A stretch of 64,000 bases of DNA. Origin: Burkholderia sp. WP9 (GTDB taxonomy: Bacteria; Pseudomonadota; Gammaproteobacteria; Burkholderiales; Burkholderiaceae). Both the position numbers and the translations under genes were made by a program. The DNA lies in the NCBI RefSeq assembly GCF_900104795.1, contig NZ_FNTG01000002.1, positions 62,001-126,000 on the forward strand. The letters are read 5' to 3'. Below are positions 25,020-34,686 of the stretch, in pieces (within the stretch, counting starts at the first letter, position 1; each line of letters begins with the position of its first letter). The notes beneath the pieces were generated by a model. The model was given only the letters and a program-made list of their open reading frames with translations. It had not been told where the DNA came from and did no database searches.

Positions 25020-25808
25020 TCAGGCTGCCGGCTCCCTCCTGGTTGGCCGCTGCGGAATCAGCACGATACACGCCACCATGAAAGTAAGCAGGATACCCGA
25101 CGCATACAGCCGACTCACCTGCAGTCCGCCCTGCGCCACCGGTTTATCGAGGAAGTCCCCCAACGTCGCGCCGAGTGGCCGGGTCAGAATAAACGCTGAC
25201 CAGAACAGCGCCGTGCGCGATACACGCGTCCAGAAGTAAAGTGCGGCTACGACAATCAGGCCCGCTCCAAAGAGCATTGCGCCATATTCGTATCCGATAC
25301 CGAGCCCGCCGCGGTCTTCACCCGCTACCCAGTCCCCGAGCGCCGTGCCGAGCGTTTGTGAAAACAGGATCGTAATCCAGTAAAACCATTCAGCCCTGGC
25401 GGTGACGATGCTCTCGACCGAGACCGTCCCCTCCGACCGATACCATATGGCCAGACTGCCGATCAATAGCGCAACGACTAGCGTAGTGCCGCCGGGATAG
25501 CCGATGCCTAGCGATCTATCGGCGAAGTCCGCCATTGTCGTACCCAACGTGGTCGTGGCGACAATCGTCGCCCAGTACAGGAAGCGATGGAAATCTCTTG
25601 CCTTGACCTGGGCGGAAACGAGGGCGACGAATAACACGAGGAAGATCGAAGAGCCAACCAGATAACCAAGATTCAGCGACATGGATACCCAATCTCCGCC
25701 GGTTTCCCCCAGCGTCGTCGCGGCCACCTTGATCGCCCAGAATCCGATCGTTACCTCGGGAACCTTGCTGACAGCCTGGCTGGCAAAGCTCGCAGTGCTT
25801 CCTTTCAT
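25020..25808 (-). CDS. COG4705-type membrane protein with four internal repeats
   Basis: Integral membrane protein of 262 residues and unknown function. About eight hydrophobic segments fall in four repeats, each with a TLG-x3-GD-type motif: TTLGETGGD, TTLGTTMAD, QTLGTALGD and RPLGATLGD. Conserved acidic residues at equal spacing in membrane repeats suggest ion or metal binding. The ATG at 25808 has AGAGGA six bases upstream; the ATG at 25814 touches that site. A PmrA-type box lies about 105 bp upstream. Confidence 0.75.
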   Translation of the reverse strand: MKGSTASFASQAVSKVPEVTIGFWAIKVAATTLGETGGDWVSMSLNLGYLVGSSIFLVLFVALVSAQVKARDFHRFLYWATIVATTTLGTTMADFADRSLGIGYPGGTTLVVALLIGSLAIWYRSEGTVSVESIVTARAEWFYWITILFSQTLGTALGDWVAGEDRGGLGIGYEYGAMLFGAGLIVVAALYFWTRVSRTALFWSAFILTRPLGATLGDFLDKPVAQGGLQVSRLYASGILLTFMVACIVLIPQRPTRREPAA

Positions 25809-25912
25809 GTTCATTCCTCTTTCTTTGCACTTCAATCGATCGTTGCGCCCGCAAGCGCCTGCGCCTCGCACCAGCGGCGCCGAAGACGTGGCAGACAGAT
25901 TGCATCAGTCAG

Positions 25913-25929
25913 GTTAACACCCGCTTAAC
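25913..25929 (-). promoter_or_regulatory. PmrA/QseB-type response-regulator box upstream of the COG4705 gene
   Basis: GTTAAC-N5-CTTAAC: two hexamers in direct repeat with 5-bp spacing, matching the PmrA consensus CTTAAT/G-N5-CTTAAG with two mismatches. It lies 105-121 bp upstream of the start at 25808. Confidence 0.5.
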
Positions 25930-26106
25930 CGAGCCGTTCGCGCGTATTCAATCCGCACGGAAGCCGGATAAGCGTCACCTAAGGTTCAACACGTACTCTG
26001 ATGATGCACGTCACAAGGGCCCTCGACGTGATGCTCCAGATCGGCGCGCAGGACTCGAAGCGCGAAGGTCAGGAATATTCATTCAGATTCCCAAGGAAAA
26101 CGCACT

Positions 26107-26415
26107 ATGAAACGCATCCTCTCCATCTGCATCCTTGCCATCACCGCTTCGCTGCCTGTCGCCAGCTTCGCGCAGGCGACCAATGGTCCACTCACGCGCG
26201 CCGAGGTGCGAGCGCAAACAGCCGAAGCCGAGCGAGACCACACCCTGCATCAATCCAAAATGGACTATCCGGCTTCTCAGCAATACGCGAGCCCGCGCCA
26301 AACAGCCGGTGCGACTGGTTACGGCACGCAAACGGGCGGATCGTCAGAATCTCGGACGCCGCGCTCTCATGTTGCGTCGTCTGGCGCGGATGCCGGGCTT
26401 TTCACTCACCACTAG
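26107..26415 (+). CDS. DUF4148-family exported protein
   Basis: Exported protein of 102 residues. A signal peptide spans about residues 1-22. The mature part starts GPLTRAEVRAQ and has the Tyr-containing HQSKMDYPASQQ segment typical of DUF4148, a family expanded in Burkholderiaceae. The tail is Gly/Ser/Thr-rich. An AAGGA ribosome site precedes the ATG. Function unknown. It is transcribed toward the two-component genes. Confidence 0.8.
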   Translation: MKRILSICILAITASLPVASFAQATNGPLTRAEVRAQTAEAERDHTLHQSKMDYPASQQYASPRQTAGATGYGTQTGGSSESRTPRSHVASSGADAGLFTHH

Positions 26416-26547
26416 ACTGTCCATGCGTCGTCTGTCGACCGGCGCATCGCGCCGTTCCGCAGCGCTTTCGTTTGCCCAAGAATGCGCCGGCGTGCATGAG
26501 CGCTTCGATCCGCTTGCTCTCGAAAGGCAGATAATATTGACCGAACG

Positions 26548-26575
26548 CTTAACAATTGCTTAAGGAAACGTTAAT
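26548..26575 (+). promoter_or_regulatory. Triple PmrA/QseB-type box upstream of the two-component operon
   Basis: CTTAAC-N5-CTTAAG-N5-GTTAAT: three hexamers at 11-bp periodicity, 48-75 bp upstream of the response-regulator start. The middle hexamer is consensus. This is consistent with autoregulation. Confidence 0.65.
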
Positions 26576-26622
26576 TCCGGATGCGCGACAATGTCGGATG
26601 GTGAACAACGCAAGGAGCGCCG

Positions 26623-27285
26623 ATGCGTCTGCTTCTGGTAGAAGACGATGAAATGATTGCGGAAACCGTGCTCGAATCGATGGGGCGCGAAGGGTATGCA
26701 ATCGACTGGGCGCAAGACGGCCGGGCCGCCGAGTTGTCGCTTGGCAACGGCGTGTACGACCTTGTCCTGCTGGATCTCGGCCTGCCTAAAAAAGACGGCA
26801 TCGATCTGCTCAATAGCTACCGCAAACAAGGTGGTCAGGCGCCCGTCATCATCCTGACAGCACGCGACTCCGTGAACGAGCGCATTCGCGGCCTCGACGC
26901 CGGAGCCGACGACTACCTCATCAAGCCCTTCGATCTGGATGAACTGGCAGCAAGAGCGCGGGCGTTGCTGCGACGACGAACCGGCCAGAAACAGCCGATC
27001 TATTCCCATGGTGAACTGACGCTTGACCCCGCCGCTCACGAAGTGAGGAAGAACAGCGCACCGGTAGCGCTCGTGCCGCGGGAGTTCGCGCTGCTGCAGG
27101 CGCTGATCGAAGAGCCCGCGCGCGTCTTCACCCGGTCCGAACTCGAAGACAAGTTGTATGGATGGGGCGATGAAGTGGGAAGCAACACAATCGAAGTGCA
27201 CGTGCACAGCCTGCGGCGCAAGATCGGCGCAGAACAGATCGTGACGGTGCGTGGCGTTGGCTATCGATTGAAGAGGCATGAATGA
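26623..27285 (+). CDS. OmpR/PhoB-class response regulator (PmrA/QseB-like)
   Basis: DNA-binding response regulator of 220 residues. The receiver domain has acidic residues Glu7-Asp8-Asp9, phospho-acceptor Asp51 in LLDLGLP and Lys in LIKPFD near residue 101. The C-terminal winged helix (REFALLQALIEEPARVF, then VHVHSLRRKIG) is of the OmpR class and closest in feel to PmrA/QseB/TctD. GGAG lies before the ATG at 26623. Its stop overlaps the kinase start. Three PmrA-type boxes nearby suggest its direct targets. Confidence 0.92.
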   Translation: MRLLLVEDDEMIAETVLESMGREGYAIDWAQDGRAAELSLGNGVYDLVLLDLGLPKKDGIDLLNSYRKQGGQAPVIILTARDSVNERIRGLDAGADDYLIKPFDLDELAARARALLRRRTGQKQPIYSHGELTLDPAAHEVRKNSAPVALVPREFALLQALIEEPARVFTRSELEDKLYGWGDEVGSNTIEVHVHSLRRKIGAEQIVTVRGVGYRLKRHE

Positions 27286-28640
27286 CGTCGATTCGCCGCT
27301 GGCTACTCGGCTGGCTGATCTGCGGCCTCGCCGCCGCCTCCGGAATTGCGGCATTCGGGATCTTTCATACGGCCCGCGAAGAAGCCAATGAACTGTTCGA
27401 CTACGAACTGCGTACCGTTGCCCTGTCCTTGCCATCGAATCTCGAAACGGCGGAGACAGTCGAGCGGCAAGGCTCGGAGTTCGAAGGTATTTCGGACGAC
27501 CGGATTCTGATCGAGATATGGGACAAAGGGGGCTCGCTCGTCTACCACTCCCGCTTGTCGCCGGTTCTGGCGCGACTGCCCGCGGGTATTCGCACCATCG
27601 AACGGGGCGAGGCTCACTGGCGCGTCCTGGGCTTGCAGCAGCCGGACCGCTTTATCCAGGTTGCGCAACCCGTCTCCGTACGAGAAGCGCTGGCGCTCCA
27701 CCTCGCGCTCCATACCTTGTGGCCGCTCGGCCTGCTCATGCCTGTGACCATCGTACTCGTGCTGTTCGTCGTGGCGAGAGGTCTCGCGCCGATTGGCGGC
27801 TTATCGCGCTCACTGGCAACGCGCTCGCTCGATTCGCTCGAACCATTGCGTCTTGACGGCCAGGTGCCGGTCGAAATCCGGCCGCTCGTCGATGCATTGA
27901 ACGACCTGCTGCAGCGTCTGAACGCCGCCTCACAGGCGCAGCGCACTTTCATTGCGGATGCCGCGCACGAACTGCGCTCGCCGCTTGCCGCGCTGAAACT
28001 GCAGTTGCAGGCAGCGTCGAACAACGGCACCTTGAAAGACGATGGCCAGACGATCGAGCGGATCGACACACGGCTCAATCGCATCATCCGCCTCGTTCAA
28101 CAGCTTTTGACGCTTGCAAGGGAGGATGCGAATCCGGCAAACGAAGGCGTATCGGTCAGCTTGAGGAAAATCGGCGAGCAGGCAGTCAGCGATTTCTCCC
28201 TGCTGGCGGAACAGAAGCAGATTGATTTGGGCCTGGAGTTCCGGCATCCCGTGACGCAAGACAATCCGTGCGATGTGCTGGCTGATCCGCATGGGGTGAG
28301 CGTGCTGCTGAATAACCTGATCGACAATGCGATCCGCTACACGCCGCAAGGCGGCAGGGTCGACGTCGTACTCTGCCTCACAGGGGAGCGTCTCGGCTTC
28401 GACGTGGTGGACACCGGACCCGGCATTCCCGAGCGAGAGTTGGAGCGTGTGCTCGACCGCTTCTATCGCGGTGAGCATACCAAGGGGACGGGCAGCGGGC
28501 TCGGACTCGCCATTGCGGCCCGTATTGCGCAGCGACAGCAGTTGACGCTCAAATTGGCTAACAACGTTGATGCAGCTGGTCTCACGGTGTCAGTCCGCGG
28601 ATTTATCAGACCTGGCGGGTCCAACGCAGCGGCACGTTAG
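27282..28640 (+). CDS. Sensor histidine kinase (QseC/PmrB-like)
   Basis: Inner-membrane kinase of 452 residues. Membrane segments lie at about 9-29 and 144-165 and flank a periplasmic sensor of about 115 residues. A short HAMP-like linker follows. The phospho-acceptor is His229 in ADAAHELRSPLAAL. The N box (NNLIDNAIRYTP) and G boxes (DTGPGIP and GSGLGLAI) are intact. The start overlaps the regulator stop (ATGA). The signal is unknown; Mg, Fe, pH or polymyxin are seen for relatives. Confidence 0.92.
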   Translation: MTSIRRWLLGWLICGLAAASGIAAFGIFHTAREEANELFDYELRTVALSLPSNLETAETVERQGSEFEGISDDRILIEIWDKGGSLVYHSRLSPVLARLPAGIRTIERGEAHWRVLGLQQPDRFIQVAQPVSVREALALHLALHTLWPLGLLMPVTIVLVLFVVARGLAPIGGLSRSLATRSLDSLEPLRLDGQVPVEIRPLVDALNDLLQRLNAASQAQRTFIADAAHELRSPLAALKLQLQAASNNGTLKDDGQTIERIDTRLNRIIRLVQQLLTLAREDANPANEGVSVSLRKIGEQAVSDFSLLAEQKQIDLGLEFRHPVTQDNPCDVLADPHGVSVLLNNLIDNAIRYTPQGGRVDVVLCLTGERLGFDVVDTGPGIPERELERVLDRFYRGEHTKGTGSGLGLAIAARIAQRQQLTLKLANNVDAAGLTVSVRGFIRPGGSNAAAR

Positions 28641-28977
28641 CCCCACCTTCGACGTACGAGGAACCCTTCGCCTCCGTTCGGACACAATTGCCAAACACTG
28701 TCTGATCACGACGGGATTCGAGGCGTGCAAGACGTTCAAATACTCGCGACAACGTTCCGGTCAACGTTAGCGATTCAGCTCAACTTTTCAACCCACCACT
28801 CAATCCTTAAGGAAACCTTAAGGCAATTGCTGATTGCTGTTTTTTTCCAGTCCATACCATTAGCCGCTTGCTGGTTATGGAATCGAAAGCGCCCATTCAT
28901 CCTGACGACTCAATTGCCCTGCACATTCATTCCCGGATTACCAAATGTTTCGTGGCAACCTGAAAAAAGGACGGGAA
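28641..28977 (+). promoter_or_regulatory. Intergenic region with a perfect PmrA-type box (28806-28822)
   Basis: The 337-bp gap before the phosphodiesterase gene holds CTTAAG-GAAAC-CTTAAG at 28806-28822, a perfect two-hexamer PmrA-type box 156 bp upstream of the start codon. Its 5-bp spacer GAAAC is the same as in the autoregulatory copy at 26565-26569. No gene is supported in this gap. Confidence 0.65.
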
Positions 28978-30651
28978 ATGAAGACGATGCGCATAGGGAA
29001 ACGCAAGCAGATCGGCCTTGGCGTGGGCGTTGCCCTGCTCGCCGGGCTGTACTCAATGGGCGCGGCGGCGGCCGATCAGCATGAACACGAGCACGAGCAC
29101 GAGTCAGTGAAGCATGTGTTGCTGATCAGCTTCGACGGTCTGCATGAACAGGACGTCGCACGCTGCATCGGTTCGAATGCATGCCCGAATCTTGCGCTGC
29201 TCGCCAAGTCCGGTACGACCTACACCAATGCGCACACTCCGGGCCTGTCGGATTCGTTCCCGGGTCTCGCGGCGCTCGTCACCGGGGGCTCGCCCAAATC
29301 CGCCGGCCTCTTCTACGACGTATCCTACGACCGCACGCTCTTCGCGCCGTCCGATAGCAATTGCACCGGCAAGCAAGGCTGGAATGTCGTATTCGACGAA
29401 ACGACTGGCATCGACGGCGAGAACGGCGGCGCACTAACGCATCTCGACGGTGGCGGCGCGTTCAATCCGCAGGCTATCCCGCATACGTTGGTCAATGGTG
29501 TCTGTGCGCCCGTCTATCCGCATAACTATGTGAAGACCAATACGATCTTCGAACTAGTTAAACGCAACGTGAAAGGCGCGCGCACCGCCTGGGCAGACAA
29601 ACATGCATGGGGCTACGACTGGCTGAACGGGCCGTCAGGCACGGGCGTGGACGATCTCTCGCGCACCGAGATCAACTCGATCGATCCGGCCACCAATACG
29701 AACTACACCGACGTCTACACGCACACGGAACAGTTCGACAATTTGCATGTGCAGTCGCTGATCAATGAGATCGACGGCAAAGACTCCACAGGTCAATCCA
29801 GCGCCGATGTGCCCACACTGTTTGGCACCAACTTCCAGACTTTGAGCGTCGCACAGAAGGCGACGGTCGCGCATGGCGGCGGCTATCTGGATGCGAGCTT
29901 CACGCCGGGGCCGCAGGTCAGCAATGCGATTGCTTATCTTGACAACGCTCTGGGTCGCATCGTGACCGAACTGAAGCAGCGTAATCTCTATTCGTCGACG
30001 GCGATCATCGTTACGGCCAAGCATGGGCAGTCACCGACCGATCATTCGAAGCTGATCAAGAACGGCGACACGCTGTCGAAACTGCTTGAAACAAGCAACT
30101 ATCTGGATCCGAACGGCAACTTCGGGCAGAACGCTACGAAGAGCGGCAACCTCAACGACGGAACGGGCCTGGTCGGAACGGGTTTCGTCCAGACCGATGA
30201 CGTCGGACTGATCTGGTTGCGCGATCAAAGCCAACTGTCTGCCGTCGTGAAGACCCTCAAAGGCAACCTCGGTTGCAACGCTCCCGGTATTTGCGCAGAC
30301 GGTCCGCAGGCATACATTCTCTACGGCCCGCAATTGACCGGCCGATTTGGGGACCCTGCCGGCGGACGCACGCCTGACATCGTCGTCCAGCCGAACCCGG
30401 GTGTGATCTATACCTCGAGTACGGCAAAGGACGAAGAGCACGGCGGCAACGCTCCCGACGACAGCCATCTCGGTCTTGTGATCTATGTGCCCCACGCCCA
30501 ACGCACTGGGCAGATGAACGGCGAACATGTACTGACCACCCAGGTTGCGCCCACGATTCTGCGTTTGCTCGATCTGAAGCCAGAACTGCTGCATTCGGTT
30601 GCTTTTGAAGGAACGCGTGCATTGCCGGAATTCGATCGCGAGCACTTCTAG
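28978..30651 (+). CDS. Exported type I phosphodiesterase/nucleotide pyrophosphatase
   Basis: Alkaline-phosphatase-superfamily enzyme of 557 residues, exported by a signal peptide (about residues 1-32). A short His/Glu repeat follows (HEHEHEHE). Metal ligands and nucleophile are recognisable: Asp in LLISFDGLH, the nucleophile region SDSFPGLAALVTGG, AKHGQSP, and DEEHGGNAPDDSHLG. It probably hydrolyses phosphodiester or pyrophosphate bonds of nucleotides or phosphonates in the periplasm. The ATG at 28978 has GGACGGGA upstream. The perfect PmrA-type box places it in the two-component regulon. Confidence 0.85.
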   Translation: MKTMRIGKRKQIGLGVGVALLAGLYSMGAAAADQHEHEHEHESVKHVLLISFDGLHEQDVARCIGSNACPNLALLAKSGTTYTNAHTPGLSDSFPGLAALVTGGSPKSAGLFYDVSYDRTLFAPSDSNCTGKQGWNVVFDETTGIDGENGGALTHLDGGGAFNPQAIPHTLVNGVCAPVYPHNYVKTNTIFELVKRNVKGARTAWADKHAWGYDWLNGPSGTGVDDLSRTEINSIDPATNTNYTDVYTHTEQFDNLHVQSLINEIDGKDSTGQSSADVPTLFGTNFQTLSVAQKATVAHGGGYLDASFTPGPQVSNAIAYLDNALGRIVTELKQRNLYSSTAIIVTAKHGQSPTDHSKLIKNGDTLSKLLETSNYLDPNGNFGQNATKSGNLNDGTGLVGTGFVQTDDVGLIWLRDQSQLSAVVKTLKGNLGCNAPGICADGPQAYILYGPQLTGRFGDPAGGRTPDIVVQPNPGVIYTSSTAKDEEHGGNAPDDSHLGLVIYVPHAQRTGQMNGEHVLTTQVAPTILRLLDLKPELLHSVAFEGTRALPEFDREHF

Positions 30652-30658
30652 GCGAATG

Positions 30659-30819
30659 GCCGTGCTCCGTGGCTGAAAGCACGGCACTTCAATAGTGCGA
30701 TGCTTCAGGATATCCAACGGCGTTCGGTGCTCGCACAGCCGGGAGCGTCATGAGGGGCGTCGCTCCCGGTTAGCCGAGTTGGGCGCTCGACGACATGTTC
30801 GCAAACATGTTGTCGAGCG
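30659..30819. terminator. Three successive hairpins between convergent genes
   Basis: Inverted repeats lie at 30659-30685 (8-bp arms GCCGTGCT/AGCACGGC), 30739-30769 (9-bp arms CCGGGAGCG/CGCTCCCGG) and 30784-30819 (16-base arms matching at 15 positions, 4-base loop). They fill the 204-bp gap between the phosphodiesterase gene and ssuD. No clear T tracts are present; together they probably stop or protect transcripts from both sides. Confidence 0.55.
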
Positions 30820-30855
30820 GCGCAGCGATCTATCGCTAGCCAGTGCCTGGCCGCT

Positions 30856-32004
30856 TTACGCCTGCGCCTTCGGCCGACCGCTGCCCTCACCCGCACGCAC
30901 ATCAAACGCCCCGCCCGTCAGCACCTGATCGCGCAACGTGACCGGCCTCTTGCCGGGCAACAACGGGAACACAAGCTCCGCGAAACGGATCGACTCCTCG
31001 AGATGCGGATAGCCGGACAGCACAAAACTATCCGCGCCCGCGTCGACATACTCCTGCAACCGTGCGGCGACCGTCTTTGCATCGCCGACCAGCGCCGTGC
31101 CCGCGCCGCCGCGCACCAAACCCACACCGGCCCACAAGTTGGGGCTGATCTCCAGCTTGTCGCGGCGTCCGCCATGCAACTCCGCCATCCGGCGTTGTCC
31201 AACCGAATCCATGCGCGCATAGTTCTCCTGCGCGCGGCGGATGTCTTCGTCGTCGAGCTTGCTGATGAGGCGCTCGGCTTCGGCCCATGCCTCTTCGTTG
31301 GTCTCGCGCACGATCACATGCAGACGCACCCCGAGACGCAGCTTGCGGCCATGGGCGGCGGCACGCCGCTGCACATCGGCGAATTTTTCGGCGACGGCGG
31401 CAGGCGGCTCGCCCCACGTCAGATACGCATCCACATGCTTGGCCGCGAGTTCATGCGCGGCCGGCGACGACCCGCCGAAATACAGCGCCGGCGCCGGCTG
31501 CTGCACCGGCGGATGAAAGTTGCGCGCCTGCTCCACGTGAACGTATTTGCCCTTGAAGTCCACCGTCTTGCCGGCGAGCAGATCGCGCCAGACGGTGAGG
31601 AATTCGTCGGCGGCCGCATAGCGCTCGTCGTGGGGGAGAAACACGCCGTCGGCGGCGAGTTCGGTGGCGTCGCCGCCCGGCACCACGTTCAGCAGCAGGC
31701 GTCCATGCAACGCCTGGTCGAGCGTCGCGGCCTGGCGCGCGGCGGCAGTCGGGCCGCTGATCGAGGTGCGCAACGCGACCAGAAGCTTGATGCGCTGCGT
31801 CACCGGCACGAGACTGGCGGCGGTGACCCACGGATCCTGACAACTGCTGCCGGTCGGAATCAGCAAGCCGTCATAGCCGAGATTCTCGGCCGTGACCGCG
31901 ATCTGACGCATATATTCGTTGGTCGGCGGCCGGCCAAAATCGGACTTGCCGAGATAGCGTGTATCGCCCGAGGTCGGCAAAAACCAGAAAATATCGAGAC
32001 TCAT
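30856..32004 (-). CDS. ssuD: SsuD, FMNH2-dependent alkanesulfonate monooxygenase
   Basis: Cytosolic luciferase-like monooxygenase that releases sulfite from alkanesulfonates. It has 382 residues, as expected, and aligns from the first residues: [19 protein letters not shown], then [45 protein letters not shown]-like [12 protein letters not shown], and a near-identical [20 protein letters not shown] block. The ATG at 32004 has AGGAG upstream. It is the last gene of a four-gene minus-strand operon with a DszA-like and two SfnB-like genes. No ssuABC or ssuE is in the window, so flavin reductase and importer must be elsewhere. Confidence 0.95.
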   Translation of the reverse strand: MSLDIFWFLPTSGDTRYLGKSDFGRPPTNEYMRQIAVTAENLGYDGLLIPTGSSCQDPWVTAASLVPVTQRIKLLVALRTSISGPTAAARQAATLDQALHGRLLLNVVPGGDATELAADGVFLPHDERYAAADEFLTVWRDLLAGKTVDFKGKYVHVEQARNFHPPVQQPAPALYFGGSSPAAHELAAKHVDAYLTWGEPPAAVAEKFADVQRRAAAHGRKLRLGVRLHVIVRETNEEAWAEAERLISKLDDEDIRRAQENYARMDSVGQRRMAELHGGRRDKLEISPNLWAGVGLVRGGAGTALVGDAKTVAARLQEYVDAGADSFVLSGYPHLEESIRFAELVFPLLPGKRPVTLRDQVLTGGAFDVRAGEGSGRPKAQA

Positions 32005-32050
32005 GCGTGCTCCTGTGACAAACGTTGTGCGAGGCGGACCGTGTGCGGTT

Positions 32051-33421
32051 TCATACCGCCTCCGCGGCATGCTGCCGGAAGCTCGCCGCCGCGTGCCGGG
32101 CCGGCAACTGGTCGCCCTCCCCGAACAGCTTGTGGCGCAGCGCGCCGTCGGTATAGGCGGTCTTGTACAGGCCGCGATTCTGTAATTCCGGCACGACCAG
32201 ATCGATAAAATCCTCGTAGCTTTCGGGCACCACCGTGCGGCTCAGGTTAAAGCCGTCGACGCCCGTTTCCTCGATCCACGCCTGCAGTTCGTCGGCAACC
32301 TGCGCGGCGCTGCCGACAATGGCCGGATAGCGGCCGCCTAGTTCGAACATCTCCAGCAACTTGCGGCGTGTCCAGCCGTGCTGTTTGGCTGTTCGCGTGG
32401 CCGATTCGATCGCGTTGCCGGGCGCGTAGTCCACTGGCGCGTCGAGATCGTATTGCGCATAGTCGATACCCGTGCTTGCCGCGAAGTGCGCGAGCCCGGC
32501 TTCGCGGCTCGCATATTGCCGATAGTCGGCATATTTCTCGCGGGCCTGCTGCTCGGTTGCGCCCGCAACCACCGCGGCGCCGACGAACACCTTCACGTCC
32601 TCCGGACGGCGGCCGGCCTGCACCAGTTGCTCGCGCAACGTGCGCACGGTTTCGCGCGCGGCCTGCCGGTTCGGCGGCGAGATGAACACGCATTCGGCGT
32701 GACGCGCGGCGAACCGCTGGCCGCGCCCGGAACTGCCGGCCTGGAAGAGCACCGGCGTGCGCTGCGGCGACGGTTCCGCGAGGTGATACCCCTCCACGTT
32801 GTAGTACTTGCCCGCATGCCGCACCTGATGAACCTTCGCCGGGTCCGCATACACGCGTCCCGCCTTGTCGCGCAGCACCGCGCCCTGCTCCCAACTGCCT
32901 TCCCACAGCTTGTAGAGAATCTCCAGGTATTCGTCCGCCCGGTCGTAGCGCTCGTCGTGCGGCAGTTGCTCGCTGAGTCCCATGGCGCGCGCCGCGCTGT
33001 CGAGGTAGCCCGTGACGATATTCCAGCCGACCCGGCCTTGCGTCAGATGATCGAGCGTCGAAAACCGGCGCGCGAGAAGATAGGGCTGCTCGTAGGTGAG
33101 ATTGACCGTCACGCCGAACCCAAGATGCTCGGTCACGGCGGCCATTGCCGACACCAGCAGCGTGGGATCGTTGACGGGCAACTGGATCGATTCGCGCAAC
33201 GTCACGTCCACGTTGCGTTGATAAACATCGTAGACGCCGACGATGTCGGCGAGAAAGAGCCCGTCGAACAGGCCGCGCTCCAGCGTGCGCGCGAGGTTGG
33301 TCCAATACGGCAGCAGACGGTAGTCGCTCGAACGGTCGCGCGGATGCGTCCACAGGCCGTGGTTGATATGACCCACGCAGTTCATGTTGAACGCGTTGAG
33401 CAGGATCTGTTTCTTCGCCAT
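32051..33421 (-). CDS. NtaA/SnaA/DszA-family FMNH2-dependent monooxygenase
   Basis: Luciferase-like monooxygenase of 456 residues in the DszA (dibenzothiophene sulfone)/NtaA family. Typical segments are [20 protein letters not shown] at the start, FFLADI-like [35 protein letters not shown], and [20 protein letters not shown]. In a sulfur cluster its likely substrate is a sulfone or sulfonate, but aminopolycarboxylates are used by relatives. The ATG at 33421 overlaps the upstream SfnB-like stop by one base; GGAGCC precedes it. A much longer minus-strand frame across the upstream gene is a shadow. Confidence 0.88.
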   Translation of the reverse strand: MAKKQILLNAFNMNCVGHINHGLWTHPRDRSSDYRLLPYWTNLARTLERGLFDGLFLADIVGVYDVYQRNVDVTLRESIQLPVNDPTLLVSAMAAVTEHLGFGVTVNLTYEQPYLLARRFSTLDHLTQGRVGWNIVTGYLDSAARAMGLSEQLPHDERYDRADEYLEILYKLWEGSWEQGAVLRDKAGRVYADPAKVHQVRHAGKYYNVEGYHLAEPSPQRTPVLFQAGSSGRGQRFAARHAECVFISPPNRQAARETVRTLREQLVQAGRRPEDVKVFVGAAVVAGATEQQAREKYADYRQYASREAGLAHFAASTGIDYAQYDLDAPVDYAPGNAIESATRTAKQHGWTRRKLLEMFELGGRYPAIVGSAAQVADELQAWIEETGVDGFNLSRTVVPESYEDFIDLVVPELQNRGLYKTAYTDGALRHKLFGEGDQLPARHAAASFRQHAAEAV

Positions 33422-34683
33422 CACAAGGCTCCATGCCGCGGCGGCAGCTTGTCGTTGAGGTAGTAGTTGCCCACGGCGTGATACTTCCAGCGCACCGGGT
33501 CGTGCAACGTGTGAGTGCGCGCGTTGCGCCAGAAACGGTCGAGGCCGAGACCGTCGAGCGTCGCGGCGGTGCCGGCGAGTTCGAACAGGCGCGACCCGGC
33601 ATCCAGCGACACGGTCGTGGTGAGCGCGCGCGCCTCGGCCACAGCGATCGACGCCTGCGCGACCGACTGCTCGGTGGGCTGCGCCTGCGCAGCATCGACG
33701 AAACGTCCCGCGCGGCGCAGCAACGCTTCTGCCGCGCGCAACCGCACTGAGAGGTCGCCGAACTGCGCAATGGTCAGCGGATCGTCGGCGGCCCGTTCGA
33801 CCTTCGCGTCGATCCACGGTCGCGAGCGCTCGCGCACGAATTTCAACGCGGCTTCGAACGCGCCGCGCGCCTGACCGAGATCGATTGCCGCATGAATGAT
33901 CTGCGCGAGCGGCCCGATCGTCGTGGCGCGCTCGAACGACGCCTGAAACGGCACGACCCATTCGGGCTCGACGTGCACATGATCGAACTGCACCGACCCG
34001 CTGCCGGTGACACGCTGGCCGAAGCCATCCCAGTCGTCGGTTACGGTAACGCCCGGTGTGCCGCGCGGCACGAACGCCAGATAAGTGACGTCGCGGCCCT
34101 GCTCTTCGGCGACGACCAGCGTGGGGATCCAATGTGCGTAGAGCGCGCCCGTGCAATAGAACTTCCGGCCGTCGACATACCAGCCGGCCGCCTCTCGCGT
34201 GAGCCGTGTGCGTCGTTTGAAATCCTTGTGGCCGATTTCCGCGAGCGCATTGCCAAAACGCTCGCCCGCGAGCACCCGTCCGTAGAAAAAGCGCTGTTGC
34301 TCCAGGCTGCCGCCAACGCGCAGCACCTCGAGCGCATAGAAATGGTTCTGCGGGATCTGGCCGAGCGAGCCGTCGGCTGCGGCGATCGTTGCGGTGACTT
34401 CGGCGAGCGTACCGTTGCTCACGCCCGCGCCGCCGAATTCGCGCGGTACGGTGATGCCCCACAGGCCACTCGCCACGAAGGCGTCGAGCTCGGCCCACGG
34501 AAGCCGCCGTTCGCGATCGCGCAGCGCGGCTTCGGACGCGAATGCCTCGGCCAGACGGCGCGCGACGAGACGCGCCTGCGCGTCGTCGCCGATCAGCTCG
34601 GGAGTGGGCAGCGAACGCAGTTCGCGAGGCAGCACGGCCGGCGCGGCGCTGTCGCCAACCGTGGAAGAAAGGTCAATGGTCAT
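33421..34683 (-). CDS. SfnB-family sulfur acquisition oxidoreductase (acyl-CoA dehydrogenase fold)
   Basis: Flavoprotein of 420 residues with the acyl-CoA dehydrogenase/DszC fold. Recognisable parts are LPWAELDAFVASGLWGITVPREFGG, DGSLGQIPQNHFYALEVL, the active-site face KFYCTGALYAHW, and the C-terminal FWRNARTHTLHDPVRWKYHAVGNYYLN. That ending is the SfnB/DszC pattern. It probably oxidises an organosulfur substrate with reduced flavin. It is the second gene of the operon, three bases after its paralogue. Confidence 0.88.
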   Translation of the reverse strand: MTIDLSSTVGDSAAPAVLPRELRSLPTPELIGDDAQARLVARRLAEAFASEAALRDRERRLPWAELDAFVASGLWGITVPREFGGAGVSNGTLAEVTATIAAADGSLGQIPQNHFYALEVLRVGGSLEQQRFFYGRVLAGERFGNALAEIGHKDFKRRTRLTREAAGWYVDGRKFYCTGALYAHWIPTLVVAEEQGRDVTYLAFVPRGTPGVTVTDDWDGFGQRVTGSGSVQFDHVHVEPEWVVPFQASFERATTIGPLAQIIHAAIDLGQARGAFEAALKFVRERSRPWIDAKVERAADDPLTIAQFGDLSVRLRAAEALLRRAGRFVDAAQAQPTEQSVAQASIAVAEARALTTTVSLDAGSRLFELAGTAATLDGLGLDRFWRNARTHTLHDPVRWKYHAVGNYYLNDKLPPRHGAL

Positions 34684-34686
34684 GTT

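Noticed and set aside
32051..34498. 815-codon minus-strand frame suggesting a fusion protein
   Set aside because: Only the last 456 codons match a protein family. The first part is out of frame with the SfnB-like gene, which has its own start, stop and ribosome site.
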